From positions 1,142,483 to 1,206,482 of the forward strand of contig CM067590.1 in assembly GCA_034336665.1 (NCBI GenBank): a stretch of 64,000 nt of DNA. The letters are read 5' to 3'. This stretch comes from Luscinia megarhynchos. Its lineage: Eukaryota > Chordata > Aves > Passeriformes > Turdidae. The translations under genes were made by a program, and so were the position numbers. The stretch's first letter is position 1. Each line of letters begins with the position of its first letter. Shown piece after piece: positions 19,701-29,338 of the stretch. Under the pieces are notes generated by a model, which was not told where the DNA came from, ran no database searches, and worked only from the letters and a program-made list of their open reading frames with translations.

Positions 19701-22700
19701 CCCAGGGAGAGCCCAGAGCTGCTCAGGGAGAGCTCAGGCAGAGCCCAGAGCTGCTCAGGCAGAGCTCAGAACTGCCCAGAAGAGAGCCCAGAGCTGCTCA
19801 GGGAGAGCTCAGGCAGAGCCCAGAGCTGCCCAGGCAGAGCTCAGAACTGCCCAGGGAGAGCCAAGAGCTGCCCTGGGAGAGACCAGGGAGAGGCCAGAGC
19901 TGCCCAGGCAGAGGCCAGAGCTGCCCTGGCAGCCCTGCAGAGCAGCCTCCTCATCTCTCCTCCCTCTCTCCCCAGAGCTACTCGGTGGGGCTGTACCTGG
20001 TGAGGCAGATGACCTCAGCAGAGCTGCTGCAGAGGTTGAAAACCATCGGCATCAAGCACCCGGAGCTCTGCAAAGCCTTGGGTGAGTGGCTGTGGGAGGG
20101 GCTGGCTGCAGCCTGCTGGGGAATATCCACCACCACTCACACCTCTGCATGCCTGCAGCTGGATCAACCCCACTTTTTATCTGAACAGACTTGCTGAGCT
20201 GTGTGGGAGTCGTGGGAGGTCACCCCCAAGCCGTGGTTCTGGTGGCAGCTCTGTAGTTGGATTTAGGATTTGTGCCAGGTTGGTGTCGTGCCCGTGGCGT
20301 GGCTGGAGGGGCTTCATGCCTTCACCTGGGTCAGTATGAGCAGCATGGATCCTCTGCCTTCCCAAAGGACAGTTCTGGAGCAAGGGATCCTGGTGACAGT
20401 GTCCTGCTGCCCTGGGAGTCCTTGGGGTGGCAGTGGGATGTCACCAGCAGCACTTTGATATGCCTTGAGAGCTTCAGAGAAGAGATGCTTATCCCAAACC
20501 ACTCAGGTAAATCCTCCTGGTATGAGGCTCATGTAAAACATGACTGGAAAAGAGGGGAAATTCTGTTTCCAAGGTGAAATGTAGCTTGGAACTCATGAGT
20601 GTGGAAGATTCCCAATTTTTCATGTTGCTGGACAAAGCCTTCTCACTGTTTAGTTCTGTGTGGGATCCTGATGTTCTTTAAAACTGTCCAGATCCTGGAG
20701 AACTCTTCCCGAGGATAAGAAACTGTCAGGGAATCCCAGGATGGTTTGGGTTGGAAGGACCTCAAAGCCCATCCAGTGCCACCCCTGCCATGGCAGGGAC
20801 ACCTCCCACTGTCCCAGGCTGGCCTTGGTCGTTCCAGGGATCCAGGGGCAGCCCCAGCCTGCCCACCCTCAGAGCCAGGAATTTCTCCTGCACATCTTAA
20901 CTTCAGTTTCCCCTCTTTAAGCCATTCCCCTTTTCCTATCACTGCAGTTCCTGGTGAGGAGCCCCTTTCCAGAATCCCTGGAGCCCCTTCAGGGACTGCA
21001 TTGCTGCTGGGAGGTCTCCACTCACCCTTCTCTTCTCCAGGCTGAACTTCCTCAGCCTGTCAGGCTTGGAGGTGGATTGTAGTTCACAGGGAGGTGATAA
21101 TTCCAGGTGTGTCCAACCTGCAGGCACCTGGATTTCAGGCCAGGATCAGTTGTATTTGGTGACTTCAAATAAAACCAAATAAGAGCAATGTCTTATTTCA
21201 GCTCCTTTGTGTTTTCATGCTTGAATATCCAGAACTGGCCAACCTGAGGAGTTCCTAAACTTTGATTTTCTAGCTCTGGTCTGCTCTGCAAATAATTCTG
21301 CAAATAATTCCCTGTCACTGAAGCTGCTGCCCTTTGGCTTCAGTCACATCTCACTGCTGACTCATCTTCCTTTGCATACAATTCTCTAAAAGTTGATACA
21401 GGAACATTGTCTGAGAACAGATTATGGCTTTGGATCCAAAATCCTGATCAGGAGATCCTAGGAAATTCTCCTTCCCATGTCTCCCAGTAATTGATGCACA
21501 GAGAAGGCTCTTACAAAGAACTTCATAAAAAATTAAGCTTGGATGAAAAGGCTCCTAATGTGAGGAAAACAAGCCCAAATCTTGTAATCTCCTGGGAACT
21601 TCACATCTGAGAAGTCACTCTCTAATTAAGGCTGGGTGTTGCAGAGCTGCATGTAGCCTCATTGTCTGGAGACATCTTGTTATGATCTGAAAAGGTCAAA
21701 AGAAATGGTTCACTTGCTCCAAAGAAAAACAGTGATGGAAGTGTCAGAGGCAGTTGTAGGCAGCAGTGGGAGCAGCAGCTCCTCCTCAGGACTTGGGGAG
21801 CAGTTCAAAGCTCCTCTGGTTGGTTTTTGCTCCTTGGTGTGGGACCTGCACACGTGGGACCTGCCCATCTGCTGCTTGCTTTGATTTCCCTGCTGCTCCT
21901 CTGGGTTTTCCTTTCAGGCTGCAGCAGCAGGGGCAGGATTCCTCCTTCTCAAAGCATCTGATTCTTCCCAGCTCTGTGCTGATGGCTGCTGGGCCTGGTT
22001 TTGCTTGGCTGCCTTGCTCTGAGCTGTCTGCCTGGGTTCATCTGGGCCTGTTCTGGTTCCTGTGGAATATTCTGGAATAAAGGAGGAGTGGCAGCCCAGC
22101 AGTGCTGAGAGGAGGCTCAGGATAACCTGATGGAAAAAGTCTCAGTTTGACTCTTTGCTCACTTGTGGGGGGACCTGTTCTGAACTGGGGAGAGAGAGCT
22201 CAGGAGGGAATAAACCCCACCATGAATATGCTCATTCCCTCTGGCAGGGAAAACCATCCATCCACACCCCAGGGCTGGGCTGAGCTGCTCCCCCTGTGCT
22301 GCTCAGTGCTGCCCAGGGCTGACTTTTGCTAAATCTGTGTCCTGTGCTCTGCTGCAGTGAAAGAGAAGCTGCGCCTGGACCCCGACAGCGAAATCGCCAC
22401 CACCGGTGTCCGAGTGTCCCTCATCTGCCCGGTCAGTCCCTGCAGCCTTGGGCATGGAATTCACTCTGGGCTGGAAGGGAGCATCCAGGGTTTAATTCAG
22501 CATTTAAACATTAAAAGGGAACTTAGAACCACCCAGTGCCACCCCTGCCATGGAGGTGTCCCACCTCCCACTGTCCCAGGATGTTCCAAACCCATCCAGC
22601 CTTGCCTTGGACATTCCAGGCATCCAGGGGCAGCCACAGCTGCTCTGGGCACCCTCACAGCCAGGAATCCCTTCCCATGTTCCCTCTGGCAGTGAAGCCA

Positions 22701-25700
22701 TTCCCTGTGTCCTGCCCCTCCATCCTTTGTCTCTCCTGGAGCCCCCTCAGGCCCTGGCACCCCCAGTTTGCTCCAGAACCAAGGAGCTCCAGCTCTGTTT
22801 TAGTCTGGTTTTGTCAAGAACCCAAACCATACTCCCAGCCCAGCTTTGCAAACTCACAAATGTTTTTCCTTCTGAGGGGATGTGGGGTTCCTTGCCAGGT
22901 GTGCTGGCTGATGCTCTGTCTCTGCTCCCACAGCTGGTGAAGATGCGCCTGTCGGTGCCGTGCCGGGCCGAGACCTGTGCACACCTGCAGTGCTTTGATG
23001 CCGTCTTCTACCTACAGATGAATGAGAAAAAGCCCACATGGATGTGCCCTGTGTGTGACAAACCTGCCCCCTACGACCAGCTCATCATTGATGGGTGAGT
23101 TCTGCACCTCTCTGCCCTTTCCCCTTCCCCAGTGGGTGCAGCATCCAGCTCTTGGTTGAAGTTCACTTTGAAACTATTGGAAGTTTATTCTGCTGGTGTG
23201 TAATATTCTAGTTTCAGTGTTTTGGTGTGTTAGAGCAAGTGGGAATGTGCTGGGAGGGAACAGGTGCAGCACTTTTGGGGTGAGTATGGAAGCAGCTTTG
23301 TTGCCCCCAAATGCTGGGAGCCTTCTGTGAGCTGGGGCCACCAACATCCTCGTGGTGCTGGCCAAGGACTGGTGGAACAACACATGTGGTTCCTGCCTGC
23401 TGGGAAATGATCTCCACCCTCCTGGCAGAGTGATTGGCCTCCATTGCAGGTTCCCTGAAGAGCAGGGAGGGTTTGGAGCAGTGTTTGGCACAGGGAAGTG
23501 AGCAGACCAGTCTGTTCCCAGCCCCACCGAGGGTTCCTGGAGCCCTGTGTGGGCCCTGGGCAGATGCAGGAGCTGTGGCTTTCCAGGCAGCCTCAGCACA
23601 GATAACCTGTTTGCTTTGTCCCCTGGCCAACCCTGACAGGAAAATCCAGTTCCTTGGAGATCTCTGGCAGTGCAGAGATGAAGGGGAAGCTGTGAGGGGT
23701 TGGGTTGTGGAACCCCCATGGATCAGCCGTGCCCCTGTCCTGCACAAGGAGGAGCAGGATGGCCCTGGGAAGGGCTCAGCACATTTCTGTCCCTGCTCAG
23801 GGCTGGGTTTGCTGCCAGTTCTGTGGGGTGAAGTCCTTCCAGACTGCCTGGAGTGAGAGGGGGAAGCTGGCACTCAGCTGGGTGCTGGGAGTCAGGAAAG
23901 AGCCGGAGGCTCCCGAGCAGGAGGGAGGTGCTTGGTCAGGTCTGGCATCCTCAGGGCCTTGTCAGCTCTTTGGGAGCTGCAGCTTGGTGGTTGCTGTGCT
24001 GGTGATGGGATTGGCTGTGGGAACAATTCCTACAGGAGCTGGGGAAAGCTGAAACTCTCCCACTGCCACAAAGTTTTCCTGACCTTGGAAGTCTTTCCGC
24101 TAGGAGTTCTCCTTCCTCCTGTAGGAAAATGCTCAAGTCCAGGAGGGAGTGAGGCCTGGCAGAGCAGCATTTCCAAACAAACATCCCAGACTGACAGTGG
24201 GACACTGGGAATAAAGCAAGTCCCCAGTTCCTGTGGAATCAGGGCCTCATTCCAAGTGTATTTTCATGCTTTCATGGTGTTCCTGTTGCAGGAATGTTGT
24301 TCTGGTGGCTGCTGTGGAGATTTGGGAAATAAAACTAGGAAGGAAGGGAAGTGCTGCTGGTTGGATTGCTGAGTTCCCAATGCCAAAGGAAATCTCACCT
24401 TTTGCTAAAGCCTCTCTGGGAATGTCCCTGGGAATGTCCCAGGGGATGGGGCAGCACCGCCTGCCTGCAAGCAGTGCCTGGGGAACTGGGTGAAGAGGCA
24501 AAACTGTCTTTAATTGCAGCTAATTAAGGAGGTAGTTGATGGTTTGGGTGCATGGACAGGAAGGGCTGGGATGGATTTGCACGGGTTTTACGGGGAATAA
24601 AGTCTGTGACTCCAAGGGCTCTCAGCTCAGGAGGCAGCAGCAGACTCCCTGTCACTGCAGGCTCACTGCACACACCCTGCTGCCTGCCAGGGCTGTGACA
24701 GCTCCTCCTGCCCCCCTGCAGGCTCCTGTCCAAGATCCTGACAGAATGTGAAGATGCAGATGAGATTGAGTACCTGGTGGATGGCTCCTGGTGCCCCATC
24801 CGAGCCGAGAAGGAGCGGAGCTGCAGCCCCCAGTGCCCAATCCTGGTTCTAGGTGAGACAGCCTGGAAGCCCCTGGGGGAAATCACAGAGTTCCACAAGG
24901 GTTTGGGTTGGAGAGGACCTGCAGGATCATCAGTCCCACCCTCTGCCACGGGCAGGGACAATTGCTGCTATCCCAGGTTGCTCCAAGCCCTTGTCCAGCC
25001 TGGCCTTGCACTCATCCAGGGCTGCTCTGGGCACCCTGTGTGCCTCACAAGGAGGAATTTCTCCCCAATATCCCTCTGACAGTGGGAGCCATTCCCAGTG
25101 TTCTGTCCCTCCATCCCTTGTCCCAAATCCTTCTCCAGCTCTCCTGGAGCCCCTTCAGGCTCTGTAAGTGGCTCCAGGATTTCCCTGGAGCTTCTGTCTC
25201 CAGTCTGGCCTTGAATCCTCCCAGGGAACAATTCCCAATTCCCAAAATCCCATCCAGCCCTGCCCTCTGGCAGTGGGGGCCATTCCCAGTATCCTGTCCC
25301 TCCATCCCTTGTCCCAAATCCATCTCAACCCTTTAACTCTGGAAGTGGCTCTGAGCTCTCCCTGGAGCCCTCCCTTGCCCAGGCTGAGTGGACAGGGGTG
25401 GGCAGGAGTGGACAGGGGTGGGCAGGGAGTGGACAGGGGTGGACAGGAGTGGACAGGAGTGGACAGGGGTGGGCAGGAGTGGACAGGGGTGCACAGGAGT
25501 GGACAGGGGTGGGCAGGAGTGGACAGGAGTGGACAGGGCTGGACAGGAGTGGACAGGGGTGGGCAGGAGTGGACAGGAGTAGACAGGGCTGGGCAGGAGT
25601 GGACAGGGGTGCACAGGAGTGGACAGGGGTGCACAGGAGTGGACAGGAGTGGTTTCAGCTCCTCTCCCCCCAGGTTCCTCGGACATGAACGGGCTCCTGG

Positions 25701-25879
25701 CCACCCCCAACGGCGCCGGCGAGAACGGCAAAGCCCCGGCAGATGTTGTGGATTTAACACTGGACAGCTCATCCTCGGAGGAGGACGAGGAGGAGGATGA
25801 GGAGGAGGATGATGATGATGAGGGACCCCAGCCCAAACGACGCTGCTCTTATGAGAAAGGTTTAGTCTCTGCCTGCTGA
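10282..25879 (+). CDS. PIAS4: Protein inhibitor of activated STAT 4 (SUMO E3 ligase), complete
   Basis: Nuclear SUMO E3 ligase and transcriptional co-regulator. Exons: 10282-10308, 13277-13710, 17350-17434, 18543-18584, 18862-18952, 19241-19369, 19976-20081, 22358-22431, 22934-23094, 24722-24852, 25674-25879 (TGA 25877-25879). All introns are GT-AG. After removing one extra base at 13697, phases agree throughout and the product is 494 aa (human about 510). Domains in order: SAP with [20 protein letters not shown] (about 12-46); PINIT (about 120-280, including [17 protein letters not shown] from exon 3); SP-RING with Cys339, Cys344, His346, Cys367 and Cys370 ([12 protein letters not shown]); SUMO-interacting motif VVDLTLD (451-457), followed by a Ser/Asp/Glu-rich tail and basic PKRRC. 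The start MAAELVEAK matches mammalian PIAS4. Introns 1, 2, 6 and 10 contain minisatellites; introns 7, 8 and 10 contain CR1. Confidence 0.97.
11372..11445 (+). repeat. CR1 3'-end fragment, PIAS4 intron 1
   Basis: The phrase ggtcttggagatcttttcca with a degraded gatcctgattctgg terminus marks a truncated CR1. The flanking intron sequence, 10760-12720, is otherwise unique and AT-rich toward 11.5-12.4 kb. No gene was seen. Confidence 0.6.
12728..13172 (+). repeat. Minisatellite, 22-27 nt GT-rich units, PIAS4 intron 1
   Basis: About 18 copies of a unit like ggtttggggtcttgttttgg alternate between 22-nt and longer forms and end about 105 nt before exon 2. Runs of GGGG may form G-quadruplexes on the sense strand. 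Confidence 0.95.
13277..13710 (+). other. PIAS4: PIAS4 exon 2 with a +1 frameshift
   Basis: The exon ends LDELLK then AYRVR. Deleting the g at 13697 gives LDELLKPTEL and a final G that pairs with TT at the start of exon 3 (V, then PQNNEKLQ). As assembled, splicing to exon 3 reads into TAA within a few codons. The donor gtgagt at 13711 is intact, so this looks like a single-base error in the sequence. Confidence 0.9.
14215..14905 (+). repeat. 17-nt minisatellite in PIAS4 intron 2
   Basis: About 40 copies of a 17-nt unit, for example cagaggttttcagctag. Variants form ordered blocks from left to right: caactagcagagg, cagctagcagagg, cagctagtagagg, cagctagtggagg, then caattaatggagg. Confidence 0.95.
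14910..15108 (+). repeat. CR1 LINE 3' portion, PIAS4 intron 2
   Basis: A direct-strand copy (gatattggggagcaatcctt, then aggccaggctggagcagcct, then atgatccttcaggcccctcc) directly abuts the 17-nt array. The rest of intron 2 (15109-17349) is unique sequence with no recognised gene. Confidence 0.85.
17435..18542. other. PIAS4 intron 3, no recognised feature
   Basis: Unique AT-rich intronic sequence with short poly-A/T runs (for example 17950-18020 and 18460-18500). Neither repeats of known family nor additional exons were seen. Confidence 0.5.
19376..19960 (+). repeat. 21-nt minisatellite in PIAS4 intron 6
   Basis: Units of 21 nt, such as gcccagggagagcccagaggt, plus shorter derivatives fill almost the whole 606-nt intron. 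The unit is a multiple of three and lacks in-frame stops, so the exon 6 frame stays open to exon 7. Confidence 0.95.
20730..21072 (-). repeat. CR1 LINE, PIAS4 intron 7
   Basis: Reverse-orientation copy beginning aatcccaggatggtttgggt and extending through gccatggcagggacacctcc to ttctccaggctgaacttcct. The remaining intron (20082-20729 and 21073-22357) is unique sequence without gene signals. Confidence 0.9.
22498..22802 (-). repeat. CR1 LINE, PIAS4 intron 8
   Basis: Reverse-orientation copy (accacccagtgccacccctg, then gccttgccttggacattcca, then cattccctgtgtcctgcccc) occupying most of the intron between exons 8 and 9. Confidence 0.88.
23095..24721. other. PIAS4 intron 9, no recognised feature
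   Basis: Unique intronic sequence of moderate GC content. No repeat family or exon was identified. Short open frames on both strands lack splice or homology support. Confidence 0.5.
24888..25380 (-). repeat. CR1 LINE, with a duplicated segment, PIAS4 intron 10
   Basis: A reverse-orientation CR1 (ggtttgggttggagaggacc to ccccttcaggctctg, about 24888-25162) is followed by a second partial copy of the same part of the element (about 25180-25380, repeating the phrase about the cattcccagt...cctgtccctcc block). Confidence 0.85.
25384..25652 (+). repeat. 10/20-nt minisatellite in PIAS4 intron 10
   Basis: About 27 copies of a 10-nt unit (ggacaggagt / ggacaggggt / gggcaggagt) run to within about 22 nt of the exon 11 acceptor at 25673. 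Confidence 0.95.
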
Positions 25880-26734
25880 CTGCAGCCACGGCTCGGAATT
25901 CCCAACGGACAGACTTGAATACTCTGGTGCTTATTAAACTGGAGGAGGGGGAGAACGTCCTCTCCCACCTCATCTCCCTCCCTCCCTCATCTCCTGTGAC
26001 TTTCCTATTCCAAATTACTCATTAAAACGAGAGAGAAAAAAAGAAAAAAAAAACAAAAAACAAAAAAAAACCGACACAAACAAAACAAAACAAAAACCAT
26101 TGAGCTGCTTCTTGGTTGGAAAACGACCCCACTCAGAGCCTGACCCTGAACTGGAGCCTGAAGTAAAGAAAGTGTCTTAAGCCAGGCAGGATCCTCCCTC
26201 ACCTGGATCCCAGGATCGGGGAGCTCCCCTGCACACCTCCAGGACACCCACCCTGCATCTCCAAAGCCGTGTGCAGTTTGATCCTCTTGTTAATTAACCA
26301 TTCCTTAATTAATCTAAAGGTTTTGCTGGACGTGTGAGTCCGGGGGAGCGGGAGGGGGGGTGTGGGGAGGGGGTCTGGGGGGTTGTATAACCCAGGATAG
26401 AGAGGGGGGTTTGTAGGGTGGGGCTGGGGGGCATGGGGTGCCAGGGGAGGGACATGTCTGGGTGGAAGCACTGTTCTAGCTCGGAGCTCCAGCAGCTCTG
26501 CACCTCATGTAAAGAGACACGTTTGGAATTTTAACCTAATCCCAAGGGAAGTGTAGAGGTTTGTGCAGTAGTGACTCGTTTTAGTTGAGCAGAAGCCATG
26601 GGGGGGCGGGGGGTGGGAGGGGGGGGCTCGAACCACAGATCTGTTGTATTTTTGAAGTGCAATAACTTTGGTGTTTTTGAAGACTGACAAGGGCTGCGCA
26701 TTCCCTTTTCGTTGAGGTTGGTTCTGGAGGCACC

Positions 26735-27042
26735 CCCAGAGCTGGGGACAGTGACAGTGCCCTGCAGGGGACAGTGACAGTGACCTGCAGGGGACAGTGA
26801 CAGTGCCCTGCAGGGGACCCCCAGCTCTGGGGACAGTGACAGTGCCCTGAGGGGACAGTGACAGTGCCCTGCAGGGCACTCCCAGCTCTGGGGACAGTCA
26901 CAGTGCCCTGCAGGGGACCCCCAGGGATGGGGACAGTGACAGTGACCTGCAGGGGACCCCCAGGGATGGGGACAGTGCCCTGCAGGCCACCCCCAGCTCT
27001 GGGGACAGTGCCAGTGACCTGCAGGCCACCCCCACACCTGGC
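26735..27042 (+). repeat. Minisatellite in PIAS4 3'UTR (gggacagtgacagtgccctg)
   Basis: Imperfect units built from ggggacagtgacagtgccct and cccccagctctg recur about ten times. Confidence 0.9.
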
Positions 27043-27544
27043 ACACGAGCAGGAGCAGGGCAGGGGGTCCTTCCAGAAGATGCCGGGTGGGGGAATCTCA
27101 GTTTTTAGCCAACTACCTCGGTAACTCCAATTCAGGTTTCTCTGGGTCCCCGCCCGTGGCGGGCGGTGCGAGGGCGGGCCCGGCGCTGCCGCTGCCGCCG
27201 CGGCCCCTCCACTTCTCTGTCCCAGCCTTTGGCCCCCGAGCCGAAGCTCCTCCTGTGCTCTTCGGTGGCAAAAACCTTGTTGCTTTTTGAGTTTGCGAAG
27301 CGTCACCTTTTTGACTTTGTCTTGGAGAGTTTCTGTCCCGGCTTCTGCTGTTCCCACTGGCTCCTCCCGGCTCTGGTTTGCTCTGGACCTCGCTGGTTTT
27401 TCCCCCTGGAGCTCTGGATAAGCCCGGGATTAGCTGGGCCTGGCCCTGGGCTGGGTCAGGAGCAGGGGAGGTGTCCCTGTGTCCGGGGCTGGCTGAGACC
27501 CCCGAGGGTCTTGGTGTTGCTGGGCACTGCCAGACCCCAAACCC

Positions 27545-27890
27545 TTCATCCTTCTCTATCCCAAAACCCTCCTTCCTTCCTTCATCCCTTCCCTCAGGGT
27601 ACCCCAAACCCTCCTTCCTTCCTTCATCCTTCTCCTCTGAGTGCCCCAAAACCCTCCAACTTCCTTCATCCTTCTCCTCTGAGTTCCCCAAAACCCTCCA
27701 ACTTCCTTCATCCTTCTCCCTCTGAGTGCCCCAAAACCCTCCAACTTCCTTCATCCTTCTCCTCTGAGTGCCCCAAAAATCCTCCAGCTTCCTTCATCCT
27801 TCCCTCAGGGTACCTCAAACCCTCCTTCCTTCCTTCATCCCTCCCCTCTGAGAGTCCCAAAATTCTCCAATTTCCTTCAGCCCCTGCTCT
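27545..27890 (+). repeat. About 41-nt pyrimidine-rich tandem repeat in PIAS4 3'UTR
   Basis: About eight units contain cttccttcatccttctcctc followed by tgagtgccccaaaaccctcc, with length variants. Confidence 0.9.
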
Positions 27891-28752
27891 GGGCACCCCA
27901 AACTCTCCATCCTCCCTCCCTCCCTCCCTCACCCCAGCAGCCAGGGGGGCACAGAGGGGGGTGTTGGTGCCTTTCCCAGCACTCCCCCCTCACTCCAGAA
28001 AATTCCACACCTGGCCAGCCCCCACCTGGAGGGAAAAGCCCCCGAGGTCCAGCCAGAGCTGCCCCAAATCCTCTTTGGCCACTTGCCCGATTTGAGGAGG
28101 GGTCTCCTGCCAGTTTGGGGGCTCCTCTCCCAAACCCCAGGTGGGCTGGGGGTCCCTGAGCCCTGTGGGAGGGGGATTCTCCCTTTTCCCCTCGGTGCCT
28201 GGCTGGGCTTGTGCCCAGCCCAGCAGCTCCTGCTCCCTCTCCCACAGGGACCCTGCACTGGGTGGCCCCAGGCTTTGCTTTTCCTTCTCTTTCCTGGCTG
28301 TAAGCAATATGTTTTCAGGTTGAAACGGGGGTGGGGGTGGGAAAAGGGGGATGAAAACAACTGAAAAAAAAACAAACCCGGGTAGAGCTCCCAAATTAAT
28401 TTTACTGTACAAAGTTCTGTGCTTGCGGCCCTGGCTGCACAGTAGCTTTAGAGTCCAGTTGTTTTCCTAATATTTTTATTCTAATTTAATTGCTTTTAAA
28501 TTTTCCAGGCCAAGCAACTGTTTGGAAACACCATGCTTGTTTTAGTGCTTTCTGTTGGAGTTGGCCAGCTCTTCCTGTACATATGTTGGTTTTATTTTTT
28601 TTCTTATATCCTGTTTTTTTTTCTTCTTTGTTTTGTAAAGAGAAGAGAAAAAAAAAACAAAACAAACAAAAAAAAAGAAAATTATTTTTCTTTCCCTCAG
28701 TACACATTCTTCAAATTATAGTGTTTGTTAAATAAAATGAAAGATTTACATT

Positions 28753-29160
28753 TAATTCTGTGTCGGCTTGTTGGGATTTCTGACCCCAGGGTCTCCAGGA
28801 TCTGCCTGGGCTCTTCAGGATTTCCCCAGCATCTTCTCCCAGGGTGTCCCAAGGATCTCACTCAGCATCCCCAGGATCTTACCAGGGAAAATCTTCCCAC
28901 AGGAATTTCCTGGGGTTCCCCAGGATCCCCCTCAGGTTCCTGAGATCTCCAGGATCACTCCCAGCTCACCCCAAAATGAGACCAGGGGATTTTCCTGTGT
29001 GGCAGGAGGGTCCTGGGACAACCCCAGGATTCCCCTGGACATCCCAGGATCTCCCCAGGCAGAGCCTGGAGGGTTCTGTGACAAACCCCGACCCCTCTGG
29101 GTTCTCCCCGGGTTTTGGGGGGCAGCCGGACCCCCGGGCACCCCCCAGCCCCCCGGCACC
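28753..29160. other. PIAS4-FOXQ2 spacer
   Basis: Pyrimidine-rich, weakly repetitive sequence (repeated ccaggatct phrases) with no gene signal recognised. Confidence 0.5.
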
Positions 29161-29164
29161 TCCT

Positions 29165-29338
29165 CAGTGCCACTTTGAATTCCTCCACCTCCAGCGGATT
29201 AATCATTTTATTTATGAGGCTTAAGGGCCCAAATCCCGTTAAAGCCGGGGCTTTGCCAGATAAACAGCCCGCTTTGGGGGCAGCTCGTTTGTGAAAACAC
29301 AATTAGCAAACGCTGTAATCTGCACTAATTACCGGGCC
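29165..29338 (+). promoter_or_regulatory. Candidate promoter/enhancer of the FOXQ2-like gene with OTX/CRX-type sites
   Basis: AT-rich unique sequence sits immediately upstream of the proposed start. It contains GGATTAATC (29196-29204), TAATCT (29316-29321) and a TAATTA-like CTAATTAC (about 29325-29332). GGATTA/TAATC(C/T) is the K50 homeodomain (OTX/CRX) core. Function is inferred only. Confidence 0.4.

Larger units (their letters stand above)
25880..28752 (+). other. PIAS4: PIAS4 3' untranslated region (probable)
   Basis: After the stop codon the sequence runs to an AATAAA at 28731-28736 followed by a GT-rich stretch (tctgtgtcggcttgttggg), a good cleavage site near 28752. AT-rich U-runs at 28480-28735 are typical of a distal 3'UTR. 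An earlier weak ATTAAA is near 26020. The region includes two tandem arrays. The extent is inferred from signals and not from transcripts. Confidence 0.6.
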
